A stretch of 64,000 bases of DNA from Mycolicibacterium sp. P9-64 (GCF_008329605.1 NZ_NPKO01000005.1:310001-374000); one strand, 5' to 3'. Counted from the first letter of the stretch, positions 54,218 through 63,667 are shown. Numbers and translations are program-made. Notes: generated by a model not told the origin, from the sequence alone.

Positions 54218-55098
54218 GCTACGAGTACGCAATCGACTTCGACGCCGTCGATGCCATCGACATCCACACCCACGTCGAGGTCGATGGCCACGGGCACAAC
54301 TCGTACGACGACGAGCTGGTGGACGCCACCAGGTCGTATTTCAAGATGGGCGACACCGCGGCGGCCGGCGTCGACGAACTCGCCGAGCACTACCGCCGGC
54401 GCAACGCGGTAGCGGTGGTCTTCACCATCGATGCCGAGACCGCGATGGGGCACGCGCCGAACTCGATCGCGGATCTGATCGCCGGCGCTGCGCGCAACAA
54501 CGACGTGCTGATCCCGTTCGGGACGGTCGATCCGCTGCAGGTCGACCGTGCCGTGCAGCGGGTCCACGAGCAGGTCGCGCAGGGGGTGAAGGGCTTCAAG
54601 TTCCATCCGAGCATGCAGGCGTTCGAGCCCAACGACCGCCGCTTCTACCCGATCTACGACGCCATCGCAGGCGCCGGTCTGCCCGCCCTGTTCCACACCG
54701 GGCAGACCGGGATCGGTTCTGGCCTACCAGGCGGGCATGGCATCAAACTCCGCTATAGCGACCCGATGTTGCTCGACGACGTCGCCGCCGACTTCCCCGA
54801 CCTGACCATCGTGATGGCTCATCCCGCGGTGCCGTGGGTCGATGCTCAGATCGCCATCGCCGCGCACAAGTCCAATGTCTTCCTTGACCTTTCGGGTTAC
54901 TCGCCGAAGTACTTCCCGCCGCAGCTGGTCCGCGCCCTCGGCAGGCAGTTGAGCACCAAGGCGCTGTTCGGGACCGACTACCCCTACATCCAGCTGGACC
55001 GCTGGAAGAAGGACTTCGACGCCCTCGACCTCGATCCGGCGGTGCGGCCGCTGATCTTCAAGGAAAACGCGATGCGGGTGCTCGGCCTGACGTCCTAA
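54214..55098 (+). CDS. Amidohydrolase-2 family metal-dependent hydrolase/decarboxylase
   Basis: This 294-residue protein has a TIM-barrel with the N-terminal metal motif DIHTHVE, then FKFHPSMQAFEP, LFHTGQTG, MAHPAVPW and FGTDYPY, where the last Asp is catalytic. This set defines amidohydrolase-2 proteins related to ACMSD and resorcylate decarboxylases. It probably hydrolyses or decarboxylates a small aromatic or ring-cleavage product. The ATG at 54214 overlaps the methyltransferase stop. Confidence 0.87.
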   Translation: MSYEYAIDFDAVDAIDIHTHVEVDGHGHNSYDDELVDATRSYFKMGDTAAAGVDELAEHYRRRNAVAVVFTIDAETAMGHAPNSIADLIAGAARNNDVLIPFGTVDPLQVDRAVQRVHEQVAQGVKGFKFHPSMQAFEPNDRRFYPIYDAIAGAGLPALFHTGQTGIGSGLPGGHGIKLRYSDPMLLDDVAADFPDLTIVMAHPAVPWVDAQIAIAAHKSNVFLDLSGYSPKYFPPQLVRALGRQLSTKALFGTDYPYIQLDRWKKDFDALDLDPAVRPLIFKENAMRVLGLTS

Positions 55099-55233
55099 CC
55101 GCGAACAGACACATACCTGCCTGTTTTCGCCGGGAAAGGGGTTGTTTTACGTCTGCTCGTCAAGGGGGGCGATGAGTTTTCTTGGCGTGCCCAGTCGGTA
55201 CCAGTGACCGACCCGCCGACCAAGGAGAATCTC

Positions 55234-56004
55234 ATGGCCAACCGCACCGTCGCACCGCTGGGCGCGCCCATCTGGATCGACCTCGCCACGTCAGACCTCG
55301 ATCGCACACTCGCCTTTTACGGCAGCGTGTTTGGTTGGACATTCGAATCGGCAGGGGAGGAGTACGGCGGCTACGTCAACGCGTTCTGCGACGGCCGCCC
55401 CGTCGCGGGCCTGATGGCCAACGACCCGCAATGGGGCGCCCCCGACGCTTGGACCACCTACCTGCACACCGCCGACGTCGACGCGACGGTCGCGGCCGCC
55501 GTCGACGCAGGCGCCACCTCGATCCTCGCCCCGATGGACATCCCGGCTCAGGGCCGGATGGCGATACTCGGCGACCCGACCTGCGCGGCGTTCGGGTTGT
55601 GGCAGCCCGCCGAGCACCACGGCTTCGAGGTGGTGAACGAGTCGGGTGCCCCGGTCTGGCATCAGCTGAGCACCCGCGACTTCGGCCGTGCCGTTGACTT
55701 CTACGTGACGGTGTTCGGTTGGCAGATGCAGGTCGAGGCGGATACTCCCGAATTCCGTTACAGCAACGCGATCTTCAACGGGGGGCCGCTGCTCGGCGTG
55801 ATGGATCTCTCCATCTTCCCCGAGGGCGCGCCGTCGACGTGGACGCCGTTCCTCGGCGCTGACGACGTCGACAAGACGGTCGAGCTGATCACCGACAACG
55901 GTGGCGCCGTGGTCCGGGCCGCGGAGGACACCCCGTACGGCCGGCTGGCCGCAGTCACCGACCCGACGGGCGCGGCGTTCAACTTGTCGTCGCTGCGGGG
56001 CTGA
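55234..56004 (+). CDS. Two-domain VOC protein (Rv0911-like)
   Basis: This 256-residue tandem VOC protein has a first module APIWIDLATSDLDRTLAFYGSVFGWTF through GDPTCAAFGLWQP and a second module PVWHQLSTRDFGRAVDFYVTVFGWQM through TDPTGAAFNLSSL. AAGGAG stands 6 nt before the ATG at 55234, which rules out the GTG at 55204. Length and context match Rv0911. The ligand is unknown. It overlaps the end of the convergent channel gene. Confidence 0.87.
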   Translation: MANRTVAPLGAPIWIDLATSDLDRTLAFYGSVFGWTFESAGEEYGGYVNAFCDGRPVAGLMANDPQWGAPDAWTTYLHTADVDATVAAAVDAGATSILAPMDIPAQGRMAILGDPTCAAFGLWQPAEHHGFEVVNESGAPVWHQLSTRDFGRAVDFYVTVFGWQMQVEADTPEFRYSNAIFNGGPLLGVMDLSIFPEGAPSTWTPFLGADDVDKTVELITDNGGAVVRAAEDTPYGRLAAVTDPTGAAFNLSSLRG

Positions 56005-57694
56005 CGCCGGGCTGCGACCGCTGTCCCTTGCTGAGCATGTCGAGCAGCTCGCGGTACGGTCCGACGAGGTAGGCGGTGTCACCCGCCGCGAGTTGCGTAT
56101 CGCGGCGGGGATGCAGCTGCAGTGGCATGCCGTCCCGCGCGATGGCGATCACGCGGGTCTGGCTCGACAGCTCGACCATCCGCAGCCCATCGAGCTCGCT
56201 GGCCGCCTCCACCAGCACTCCACCCACCATGAACGATCGTTGCCCGACGGAGAACGTGCCGAGCACCTGCAGTCCCATCGCCTCGCCGATGAACCACGGC
56301 GTAGCGAGTTCGACTGTCGAGCGGACGTTTTCGAAGTGGAACCGATGGGCCACCGCGGCTCCCAGCGCGCGGTCGTAGATGCGCAGCACCACGGGCACTT
56401 CGGGCCGGACGACCTCGGGCATCACGCGCGGCGACAGCATCTCGCGGAGCACGATTCCCGTCTCGATGTTGACCATGTCGTCCTGGGTCAGTACCGCCAC
56501 CGCCTGGGCCTCGTCGATGCGGGCGGACTCCAGCGTCTGGCGCAGTGTGGCGTCACCGAAGATCACCGGGACGTCGAGTTCGCGCGCCGAACCGAGGTAG
56601 CGGTTGGCGTCGTCGCGCTCGATGACCGCCACGTCGTACCCGGCGGCCTTCAGGTCGCCGACCACGCGGATGCCGAACGAGCCGAGGCCGACGACGATGA
56701 CGTGGTTCTGCAGGTCGCGCACCCGTCGACGGCCGGCGGACTGGGCGATGCGTCGCGACAGCAGCAGATCGGCGATGAACGCCACCAGGATCGCGGTCGT
56801 GGTGACGCCGGCGAACATGAGCCCGATGCCCCAGATCCGCAGCCACGTGGGCTGGCCGATGAAGCTGAAGTCGCCGTAGCCGACCGTAGCGATGGTCTCG
56901 GTGCTGAAGTACAGCGCGTCGATCCAGCCCATTCCGGGCGGATGGCGATAGGAGAAGCGCAGCAGCACCGTCGCACCGAGCAGCAGCGTCATCGATGCGG
57001 CGAACGCCCGGAAGAACATCGGGTTGATGTCGTCGCGCAACGCGCGAAGCGCATTGATCCACTTCCGCAACGGGGAGCGGCGAACCCGCGCCGAGACCAC
57101 CGGTTGCACGACGACGATGCCCTGGGCTGCCAGCTCGTCGGCGGTGCCGATCACCGCCGTCCAGTCACCTGCGAGGACCTGGTGGTCGCGGCCGGGGCAG
57201 GCGACCACCTCGCCAGGGGTCGGCGACTTGCCGCCGTGGACCACCGCGACCGGCGCGAGGTCGCCGTAGACGTCGCGCAGCGTGGCATCGCAGGGCGCCT
57301 CGGTGCCCGAGACGACGAATTCCACCCCCGCCACCGGGATCGCGTGGGTGGTGCGGCCCAAACAGGCCTCGACGACCGACGGCGCCGCGAGGTCGGCAAC
57401 GTCGAGGATCGCGCCCGGCCCGTTGCTGGTGGCCACCGCCTCGCGAAGCACGCCGTTGGCCAGCCGCGCGACCACGCGCACCGAATCGTTGAGTTGTCGT
57501 GCCAGCAGCGCAATCTCGAGGTTCAGGGCGTCGTCGTCATCGGCGCAGATGACCGCGGTTGCGTCCTGCACCCCGGCTGCGGCCAGCTCCTTGGCGCCGG
57601 CGACCACGACGACGTCGGTTCCCGCGCCCCGCAGCTCCTCGATGATCCGCAGCCCCAGAGGATCATCTCCGCAGACGATGGTGTGGCCCCGCAT
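55979..57694 (-). CDS. Potassium channel with duplicated RCK/TrkA-N domains
   Basis: This 571-residue protein has an N-terminal Rossmann RCK domain (HTIVCGDDPLGLRIIEELRG), then two membrane helices flanking the pore loop with the selectivity filter ATVGYGDFSFIG (residues about 275-286). A second RCK domain (NHVIVVGLGSFGIRVVGDLKAAG) and a C-terminal RCK_C segment follow. It should be a ligand-gated K+ channel or efflux system. Having RCK domains on both sides of the pore is a less common layout. Confidence 0.88.
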   Translation of the reverse strand: MRGHTIVCGDDPLGLRIIEELRGAGTDVVVVAGAKELAAAGVQDATAVICADDDDALNLEIALLARQLNDSVRVVARLANGVLREAVATSNGPGAILDVADLAAPSVVEACLGRTTHAIPVAGVEFVVSGTEAPCDATLRDVYGDLAPVAVVHGGKSPTPGEVVACPGRDHQVLAGDWTAVIGTADELAAQGIVVVQPVVSARVRRSPLRKWINALRALRDDINPMFFRAFAASMTLLLGATVLLRFSYRHPPGMGWIDALYFSTETIATVGYGDFSFIGQPTWLRIWGIGLMFAGVTTTAILVAFIADLLLSRRIAQSAGRRRVRDLQNHVIVVGLGSFGIRVVGDLKAAGYDVAVIERDDANRYLGSARELDVPVIFGDATLRQTLESARIDEAQAVAVLTQDDMVNIETGIVLREMLSPRVMPEVVRPEVPVVLRIYDRALGAAVAHRFHFENVRSTVELATPWFIGEAMGLQVLGTFSVGQRSFMVGGVLVEAASELDGLRMVELSSQTRVIAIARDGMPLQLHPRRDTQLAAGDTAYLVGPYRELLDMLSKGQRSQPGVSPAATTS

Positions 57695-57758
57695 TCTGCG
57701 AGGCTACTGTGGCTCGCCATCGGCTGCCGGGTGGTTCGATCCAGGCGAAGATGAGTGG

Positions 57759-58484
57759 ATGACCAGTTCCCCCATCTATGTCAAGGCGTGCATCAACGGA
57801 GCCCGCACCCCCGACCAGCACCCGAACCTGCCGGTCACGCCCGATCAGCTGGCAGCGGCGGCGATCGAGGCGCACCTGGCGGGTGCGCAGGCCGTGCACA
57901 TGCACCCCAAGAGCGCCGACGGCGTCGACTCACTGCACGGCGATGAGGTCGCGGCGGCCGTGCACGCCGTCCGTGCGGCCGTGCCCGGCTTGCCGCTGGG
58001 CGTGACGACGGGGTTCTGGGCGCTGCCCGACGCCGACGCCAGGTTGCGGGCCGTCGAGGCGTGGACGGTGCTTCCGGACTTCGCGTCGCTGAACTGGCAC
58101 GAACCGGGCTCTGAGGAGCTGGCGCACGTGCTGCTCGGCAAGGGGCTCGGGGTCGAGGTCGGGCTGTTCCACGCCGAGGCGGTCGCGTCATGGGCGAAAT
58201 CCGACCTGGCTCAACACTGCATGCGGGCGATGATCGAGTTACCGGCGGATGCGGACCTCGCCGCCGCGGACGACATGCTCGAGCGGGTCTTCGCCGTCGG
58301 GTCGCCCGCTCCGGTGCTGCTGCATGGGCTCGACGAGAGTTGTTGGCCGTTACTGGAATACGCGGGGGAGCGTGGCGTGCAGACGCGCATCGGCCTCGAG
58401 GACACCGTGAAGTTGCCGGACGGTTCCATCGCGCCGGGCAACGGCGCGCTGGTGTCGGCGGCGGTGAGTCTGCTCAGTCGGTAG
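57759..58484 (+). CDS. Beta-keto acid cleavage enzyme (BKACE) family protein
   Basis: This 241-residue TIM-barrel has the zinc motif VHMHPKSADG (His-x-His) and a C-terminal RIGLEDTVKLPDG, in which Glu is a conserved ligand or base of the DUF849/BKACE family. Members condense a beta-keto acid with acetyl-CoA and cleave it, as in lysine fermentation. It is shorter than many members (about 270-300 residues). The specific keto acid is unknown. Confidence 0.82.
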   Translation: MTSSPIYVKACINGARTPDQHPNLPVTPDQLAAAAIEAHLAGAQAVHMHPKSADGVDSLHGDEVAAAVHAVRAAVPGLPLGVTTGFWALPDADARLRAVEAWTVLPDFASLNWHEPGSEELAHVLLGKGLGVEVGLFHAEAVASWAKSDLAQHCMRAMIELPADADLAAADDMLERVFAVGSPAPVLLHGLDESCWPLLEYAGERGVQTRIGLEDTVKLPDGSIAPGNGALVSAAVSLLSR

Positions 58485-58920
58485 TGGTGGCCAGCGCGAA
58501 GTCGGCGTAGTCGAAGCCAGGCACTACCACGCAGCTCACCAGGGTCGGTTCGTCGTCCCGCGGACGGGCCCGCTGCCAGTGCCCCGGCGGGACCACCAGC
58601 TGTGGAGATTCGCCAGCGCCGACGTCACTGCCGAGCAGAAGCGTTGTGGCACCGTCCTGTTCCCGCCCAACCTCCAGCAGCAACGGGCTGCCGCGGTGGT
58701 GCAGCCACAGTTCGGCACTGCGCACGGTGTGCCAGGCCGACTGCTGGCCAGGCATGAGCAGGAACAGGATGGCCGTTCCGCAGCTGCGAGGGCCCGTGTA
58801 GCCAGGTGGCAAGGCGGACTGCGCGACCGTCAATTCGCTGCGCCACGTCTCCTTGAACCAGCCGCCTTCAGGGTGCGGGGCGAGGTCGAGCGTGCGGGCC
58901 CAGCCGGGTAGCTCCGTCAT
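58474..58920 (-). CDS. Cupin DUF985 (YML079-like) protein
   Basis: This 148-residue cupin has the DUF985 opening LDLAPHPEGGWFKETWRS, then GTAILFLLMPGQQSAWHTVRSAELWLHHRG, QLVVPPGHWQRARP and CVVVPGFDYADFALA. Cupins of this group bind small sugars or acids; no enzyme activity is established. It is convergent with the BKACE gene, overlapping by 11 nt. Confidence 0.87.
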   Translation of the reverse strand: MTELPGWARTLDLAPHPEGGWFKETWRSELTVAQSALPPGYTGPRSCGTAILFLLMPGQQSAWHTVRSAELWLHHRGSPLLLEVGREQDGATTLLLGSDVGAGESPQLVVPPGHWQRARPRDDEPTLVSCVVVPGFDYADFALATTTD

Positions 58921-58968
58921 CGGTCTAGCCTACGTCGCAGCGTCATGCCAACCCGATACCCTCATCGC

Positions 58969-59403
58969 ATGGCACGCCTGCGCCCCGCATGGTTCGTCGT
59001 GCTGTGCGCATTGGTACTGCTGGCCAGCGCGTGGCTGCCGTGGTTGACCACCGGTGCGGACGGCGGCGGGCGGGCGAACGCGATCGGCGGCAAGCTCGGT
59101 CAGATCGCCGTACCACCGCCCGGCTTCGGTGTCGGGCAGCTGATGGTGCTGTTGTCGGCGACGTTGATCGTGGCCGCCGCCATGGCGGCGCGCGGCCTAT
59201 CGGCGCGGATCGCTTCGACTGCGGCGCTGTCGATTTCGGTGCTCTTGACGGTTCTGACATGGTGGTACTTCCGGCTGTACGTGGCACCTCCGATCGCGGC
59301 GGGCTACGGGTTCTACGTCGGTGGGGCAGCGACCGTCGTTGCGGTGGTGCTGTCGGTGTTGGCGATGATTGCCGCATGGTCGGAGGGGAGTAAGCGTCGA
59401 TGA
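58969..59403 (+). CDS. Four-helix membrane protein (Rv0912-like)
   Basis: This 144-residue protein has four hydrophobic segments (about residues 8-26, 52-70, 78-98 and 112-136). The first is followed by SAWLPWLTTGADGGGRANAIGG, a loop I associate with Rv0912. The ATG at 58969 begins the family N-terminus; the extra eight codons upstream are not conserved-looking. The function is unknown. The stop overlaps the next start (ATGA). Confidence 0.8.
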   Translation: MARLRPAWFVVLCALVLLASAWLPWLTTGADGGGRANAIGGKLGQIAVPPPGFGVGQLMVLLSATLIVAAAMAARGLSARIASTAALSISVLLTVLTWWYFRLYVAPPIAAGYGFYVGGAATVVAVVLSVLAMIAAWSEGSKRR

Positions 59404-59990
59404 CGGGATTCGTCGAGCCAGTGGTGCTCACCGGGGCACAGTGGGTCAAGCTCGAGCCATTGAGCGCCGCGGACGTCCCGGAGATCGCGGAGTCCTGTGC
59501 CGACGGCGATGTCGGCGCCTTGTGGTTCACCAGCGCACCGTCGCCTCAAACGGCGCAGGAGTGGGCCGACCGGCGGTTGGCCGTGCAGCACCCCGACACC
59601 GGGTTGACGTTGATCGCCCGCACGCTCGATGGCCGCCTCGTCGGGTCGTCGAGCTTCATGAACGTGGACCCGCCGAACCGGCGTCTGGAGATCGGGTTCA
59701 CCTGGTTCTGCGGGTCGGTGCGGCGGACCGGCGTCAACACCGAGGCGAAGCTGCTGATGCTCAGCCACGCCTTTGACGACTTGGGTTGCATAGCAGTCGA
59801 ATTCCGGACGCACTTCTTCAACTCCACCAGCCGCGCCGCCATCGAACGGCTCGGAGCCAAGCTCGACGGCGTGTTGCGCAGCCATCAGATCTCGCCCGAC
59901 GGGGTGCGACGTGACACCGTCGTCTACTCGATCCTCGACATCGAATGGCCCGCGGTGCGCACGAACCTGCGGTTCAAGCTGGACCGCTAG
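59400..59990 (+). CDS. GNAT-family N-acetyltransferase (RimJ/RimL type)
   Basis: This 196-residue protein has the RimJ/RimL-like layout: GAQWVKLEPLSAADVPEIAE, then GSSSFMNVDPPNRRLEIGFTWF, TGVNTEAKLLMLSHAFDDLG (the acetyl-CoA pyrophosphate loop region) and RTHFFNSTSRAAIERLGAKLDGVLR. It should acetylate an amino group of a protein N-terminus or small molecule. It overlaps the preceding gene by 4 nt, and the convergent HxlR gene by 4 nt. Confidence 0.85.
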   Translation: MTGFVEPVVLTGAQWVKLEPLSAADVPEIAESCADGDVGALWFTSAPSPQTAQEWADRRLAVQHPDTGLTLIARTLDGRLVGSSSFMNVDPPNRRLEIGFTWFCGSVRRTGVNTEAKLLMLSHAFDDLGCIAVEFRTHFFNSTSRAAIERLGAKLDGVLRSHQISPDGVRRDTVVYSILDIEWPAVRTNLRFKLDR

Positions 59991-60889
59991 CGGGTCGCCA
60001 CCTCGGCACCGCGCAAGAGGCTCGCGCACTGGTCACACGCCAGGGTGGCCTCGAACGCCGCGCCGCAGTGCGTGTGCACCAGCTCGACGGCAGGCCCCTC
60101 CGGCGCGTGGAAGCACCGCTGCGCCCACTGCAGCGCGGTGATGAGGATCGGGAACACCGCCCGCCCCTTCTCGGTCAACCGGTAGCGCCCGTCGCTCGCG
60201 GCGAGCACGCCGTTCGCCGTGAAGATCTGCAACCGATCGGCCAGAGAACCGGGTGGCGCACCGAGTTGGTCCTGGAAGTCGCCGAATCGGCTGGCCCCGA
60301 CGAACGCCGCGACCAGCAGGGCGAACGCCCACCGGTTGCCGAGGATGCTCATCGTCTCGGGGAACAGGTCCGCCCGGCCGCCGACACGATCGGCGCTCGA
60401 TCGGCGCCGCGTCGAGAGCGCGGGTATCGACCGTGACCAGCCCCCACTGGGACCCCACTGCACGCCAATGTCCTTCTCGGTCACGGGTTCCCTGCACGCG
60501 GCGCACTGCAGCACCGGAGCGAAGTCGTCGCCGCAGACCGCGTGATGCATCGCGGGAAGCCGCTGGGCGTGGTCGGGGACCCAGTGCCTTTCCCACTCCC
60601 AAATCGACACGAGCACCGGCCACAGCGCCCGCCCGCGCGGCGTGAGCACGTAGTCGGCCCGCGGCGGCCTGGCCTGATAGGTGCGTCTGGCCAGCAGTCC
60701 GTTGGCGGTCATCCCCTCCAGTCGACGGGTCAGCACCGCGTGCGAGATCGGCAGGCGCTCCGTGAATTCCCCGTACTTCGTCGCGCCAAGCGTCGCCTGC
60801 TGCAAGATCAGCAGCGTCCACTCGTCGCCGAGCAGCCCGAGCATCCTGCCGACGGCGTTGGTTCCGCCTGCGGGCAACGGGGTGGCCAC
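59987..60889 (-). CDS. Tandem HxlR-type winged-helix regulator
   Basis: This 300-residue protein contains two HxlR modules. The first (residues about 18-105) reads LGDEWTLLILQQATLGATKYGEFTERLPISHAVLTRRLEGMTANGLL; the second (about 180-270) reads ILGNRWAFALLVAAFVGASRFGDFQDQLGAPPGSLADRLQIFTANGVL. Between and after them are Cys pairs (CAAC and CDQC) that may bind zinc. A GTG start at 60889 shares one base with the oxygenase stop (TAGTG), so it is co-translated with it. The target is unknown; autoregulation of the oxygenase-thiolase operon is likely. Confidence 0.82.
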   Translation of the reverse strand: MATPLPAGGTNAVGRMLGLLGDEWTLLILQQATLGATKYGEFTERLPISHAVLTRRLEGMTANGLLARRTYQARPPRADYVLTPRGRALWPVLVSIWEWERHWVPDHAQRLPAMHHAVCGDDFAPVLQCAACREPVTEKDIGVQWGPSGGWSRSIPALSTRRRSSADRVGGRADLFPETMSILGNRWAFALLVAAFVGASRFGDFQDQLGAPPGSLADRLQIFTANGVLAASDGRYRLTEKGRAVFPILITALQWAQRCFHAPEGPAVELVHTHCGAAFEATLACDQCASLLRGAEVATR

Positions 60890-62436
60890 TACAACATCAA
60901 CGCCTCGGCCGCCGAGTCGGTCTGGTGCCATCGGCGCAACTCGGAACCGGGCGCCCAGGTCGAGTGGGTGCCGCTGGAAACCCGTTCCGGCAGAGCCAGT
61001 TTGCACACCGGGCCGTCGGACACCCTGGCGGCGTCGAACACCAGGCAATAGGACGCGTCGTCGTTCATGTCGGTGGTGATGGTGATCAGGTAGCCGTCGT
61101 CCTCGGCGACGCCGTTCGGGCCCGGAGCCGCCCCGGCGGCGACATTCGACCTGGGCGCCATCGACGTCTCGCTGCCGTACACGCCGTCGCCGAACGCGAA
61201 CCGCTCCTCCGTGCCGGTCAGCAGGTCGTGCTTGACGAGTCCGTCGAACAGGAACCAGGCGGGCTTGCCCGTCGCGGCGTAGGCGTAGCGGTACTCGCTT
61301 CCCGCGTACCCCGAGTTGATCATTCCGAATTCGGTGATGCTGTCGGTCAATTGCTCCTCGCGGGCACTGCCGGTGACGAGGTTGAACCGCCACCGGTGCA
61401 ACCGCGGCTGCATCCGGTCAAGGGCCAGGAACCGGAATGCGCGTTGCCACTTGTTGCCCATCCCGTTGTCGGCGGGCTCGGGGTCGCCCTGGAAGAAACC
61501 GTCGAGCACGATCTCGTCACCGTCCTCGTAGGCGTTGGTGAAATGCAGGACGTAGGTCGGATCGGCCTCGAACCACTTGATCTGCGAGCTGTCTCCACGC
61601 CGTGGGATGACGGCGAAGCGCGAGGGCATGTCGCGGTGCAGGCGCGGCAGGTGCACGTTGTGTTCGAGCAGCTCGGGTTCCCAGAACATTGGAAAGTCGT
61701 TGAGTATCACGTAGTTCTCCGTGAACGCCATGTCGTGGGGCAGGCGCGGGCCCGGCAGTGGCACGTCGACGTAGTGCACCAGATCGTTGTTCGCGTCGAC
61801 GACGCCATAGTGCATGTAGGGCGCCTGCTTGCCGTAGTTGAAGAACAGCAACTCGCCGGTGCGGTCGTCGACCTTGGGGTGTGCGGATACCCCGAGGTCG
61901 AACGGGAACTTGCCGCCCCAGTCCTGTTTCCCAAGTGTCTCACCGGTATACGGGTCGATGCGATACAGGTCGCCGCACTGGTAGTGACTGGTGAGTGCCG
62001 TCCCGCGGTGCACCGTCACATCGGTGGACGATGCGTCCTTCATCAACGTCCTTGCGCCCCAACCGTAGTCGCGGCGCGCGAGCTCGACCGGCTCTGCGAT
62101 GCCCGGCCACAGCGGCCCGCCTTCCGCGTTCTCCTCGGCGAAGCCGTCGGTGCGGACGAACCTGTTGCGGTAGAACGCCTTTCCGTCGCGGAAGCCGACG
62201 ACGTGGATCATGCCGTCACCGTCGAACGGGTGGTACGCCTTGAACGCGGGGTGCAACGGGTTCTCGGTGTTGCGCAGGTAGATGCCGTCGAGGTCGGCAG
62301 GGATGGTGCCCGCCACGACGGTCAGGTCATCGGCGTCCCACTCGGTGGTCTGCGGGCGCCACGGCCCCGTGCGGTAGGGGTGGTCGTCGTCCTCGGGAAG
62401 CGTGGAGAGGAACTTGCCAACCAGTTCGACGTCCAT
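60889..62436 (-). CDS. Carotenoid-oxygenase (RPE65/CCD) family protein, Rv0913c-like
   Basis: This 515-residue seven-bladed propeller enzyme has the four iron-binding histidines visible in SAHPKVD, LPHDMAF, VLHFTNAY and GTHSTWAP, and the family motif FDGDGMIHVV. It should cleave a carbon-carbon double bond with O2, for instance in a carotenoid or stilbene-like compound. I chose the ATG at 62436 just after the thiolase stop; a GTG at 62448 is also possible. Context matches Rv0913c. Confidence 0.9.
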   Translation of the reverse strand: MDVELVGKFLSTLPEDDDHPYRTGPWRPQTTEWDADDLTVVAGTIPADLDGIYLRNTENPLHPAFKAYHPFDGDGMIHVVGFRDGKAFYRNRFVRTDGFAEENAEGGPLWPGIAEPVELARRDYGWGARTLMKDASSTDVTVHRGTALTSHYQCGDLYRIDPYTGETLGKQDWGGKFPFDLGVSAHPKVDDRTGELLFFNYGKQAPYMHYGVVDANNDLVHYVDVPLPGPRLPHDMAFTENYVILNDFPMFWEPELLEHNVHLPRLHRDMPSRFAVIPRRGDSSQIKWFEADPTYVLHFTNAYEDGDEIVLDGFFQGDPEPADNGMGNKWQRAFRFLALDRMQPRLHRWRFNLVTGSAREEQLTDSITEFGMINSGYAGSEYRYAYAATGKPAWFLFDGLVKHDLLTGTEERFAFGDGVYGSETSMAPRSNVAAGAAPGPNGVAEDDGYLITITTDMNDDASYCLVFDAARVSDGPVCKLALPERVSSGTHSTWAPGSELRRWHQTDSAAEALML

Positions 62437-62437
62437 C

Positions 62438-63667
62438 TCAAACCCCACTCACGACGAAGCTGACGGTGGTGGCCGTACTGCCACCGAAGTTGAGCGTGCC
62501 GAACGTTCGGGCACCGTCGACCTGGTAGTCGCCCGCCGTGCCGCTGACCTGTTTTGCGGCGTCCAGCAGCATCCGCACCCCGGTCGCGCCGACGGGATGG
62601 CCGCCGCCGATCAGCCCGCCGCTGGGGTTGATCGGTAGCCGTCCGCCGATCTCGATCTCGCCGTTCTCGATGGCCTTCCACGATTCGCCGGGTCCGGTCA
62701 GGCCGATGTGGTCGATCGCGAGGTACTCGCTCGGCGTGAAGCAGTCGTGTACCTCGATGCCGTCGAGATCGTCCAGCGACACCTTGGCGCGGGTGAACGC
62801 GTCGAGCACCGCTTGACGCACGTGCGGCATGACGTACGGGTCGTCGGCCGAGCGGTCGAGCTTCTGATGCAGGCCAAGCCCGACGGTGCGGTGGCCCCAG
62901 CCCTCGATCCTGCCGATGGGGCGGGCGTCGGGGTGGTCGCGCAGGTAGTTGTCGCCGACCAGGACGATGCCGGCGCCACCGTCGGTCATCTGGCTGCAGT
63001 CGAACCGGCGGATCCTGCCCTCGACGATGGGGTTGACCTCGTCCTCCAGAGCCGAGCTGCCGCCGGTCATCAGGTTGGGCACCGTCCATTCGCGGGTCTG
63101 GGCGTTCGGGTTGGCGCGGGCGTTGGTGAAGTTCAGTTGCGCGATCGCGCGGAGGTGGCTTTCGTCGATGCCGTATCGACGGTCGTACTCGTCGGCGACC
63201 CGGCTGAACATGTATGGCCACATGAACGTGGCGTCCCGTCCTTCGTGCCCGGTCCAGGCGGCGGCGCCGAGGTGCTGGGCGGCGGTGTCACCCGGCACCG
63301 TCTTCTCCAGCTCGACGCCGAGCACCAGCACCGTTTCGTATGCGCCGGACCGTAGGTCGGCGATCGCCGCCAGCGTCGCGATGCTTCCGGAGGCGCAGGC
63401 GGCCTCGTGGCGCGATGACGGGGTGCCCCACAACCCGTCGACGACGCTCGCGGGCATGGCCCCGAGGTGCCCCTGAGCGGCGAACATCTCGCCGAACGCG
63501 TTGCCGACGTGAATGACGCCGATGTCGGCGGCGTCGATCTTGGCGGCCTCCAGCGTCGCCGTCACGACGCTGCAGGTGAGACCGGCGAAGTCGACGTCCT
63601 CACGGGTCAGGTTGCGCGCGAAGTCACTCTGGTAACCGCCGAGGATCCACACGTTCGAGCCACTCAT
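62438..63667 (-). CDS. Thiolase-family protein of the SCP-x type (Rv0914c-like)
   Basis: This 409-residue thiolase-fold protein has the nucleophilic Cys in HEAACASGS and the catalytic His in GGGHPVGATGVR. The usual second Cys near the C-terminus is replaced by NFGGSTATTVSFVV, as in SCP-x thiolases and the lipid-transfer-associated group. It is therefore probably a degradative thiolase for sterol or branched side chains, or a variant with changed chemistry. It is the first gene of an operon with the oxygenase and HxlR genes. Length matches Rv0914c. Confidence 0.9.
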   Translation of the reverse strand: MSGSNVWILGGYQSDFARNLTREDVDFAGLTCSVVTATLEAAKIDAADIGVIHVGNAFGEMFAAQGHLGAMPASVVDGLWGTPSSRHEAACASGSIATLAAIADLRSGAYETVLVLGVELEKTVPGDTAAQHLGAAAWTGHEGRDATFMWPYMFSRVADEYDRRYGIDESHLRAIAQLNFTNARANPNAQTREWTVPNLMTGGSSALEDEVNPIVEGRIRRFDCSQMTDGGAGIVLVGDNYLRDHPDARPIGRIEGWGHRTVGLGLHQKLDRSADDPYVMPHVRQAVLDAFTRAKVSLDDLDGIEVHDCFTPSEYLAIDHIGLTGPGESWKAIENGEIEIGGRLPINPSGGLIGGGHPVGATGVRMLLDAAKQVSGTAGDYQVDGARTFGTLNFGGSTATTVSFVVSGV

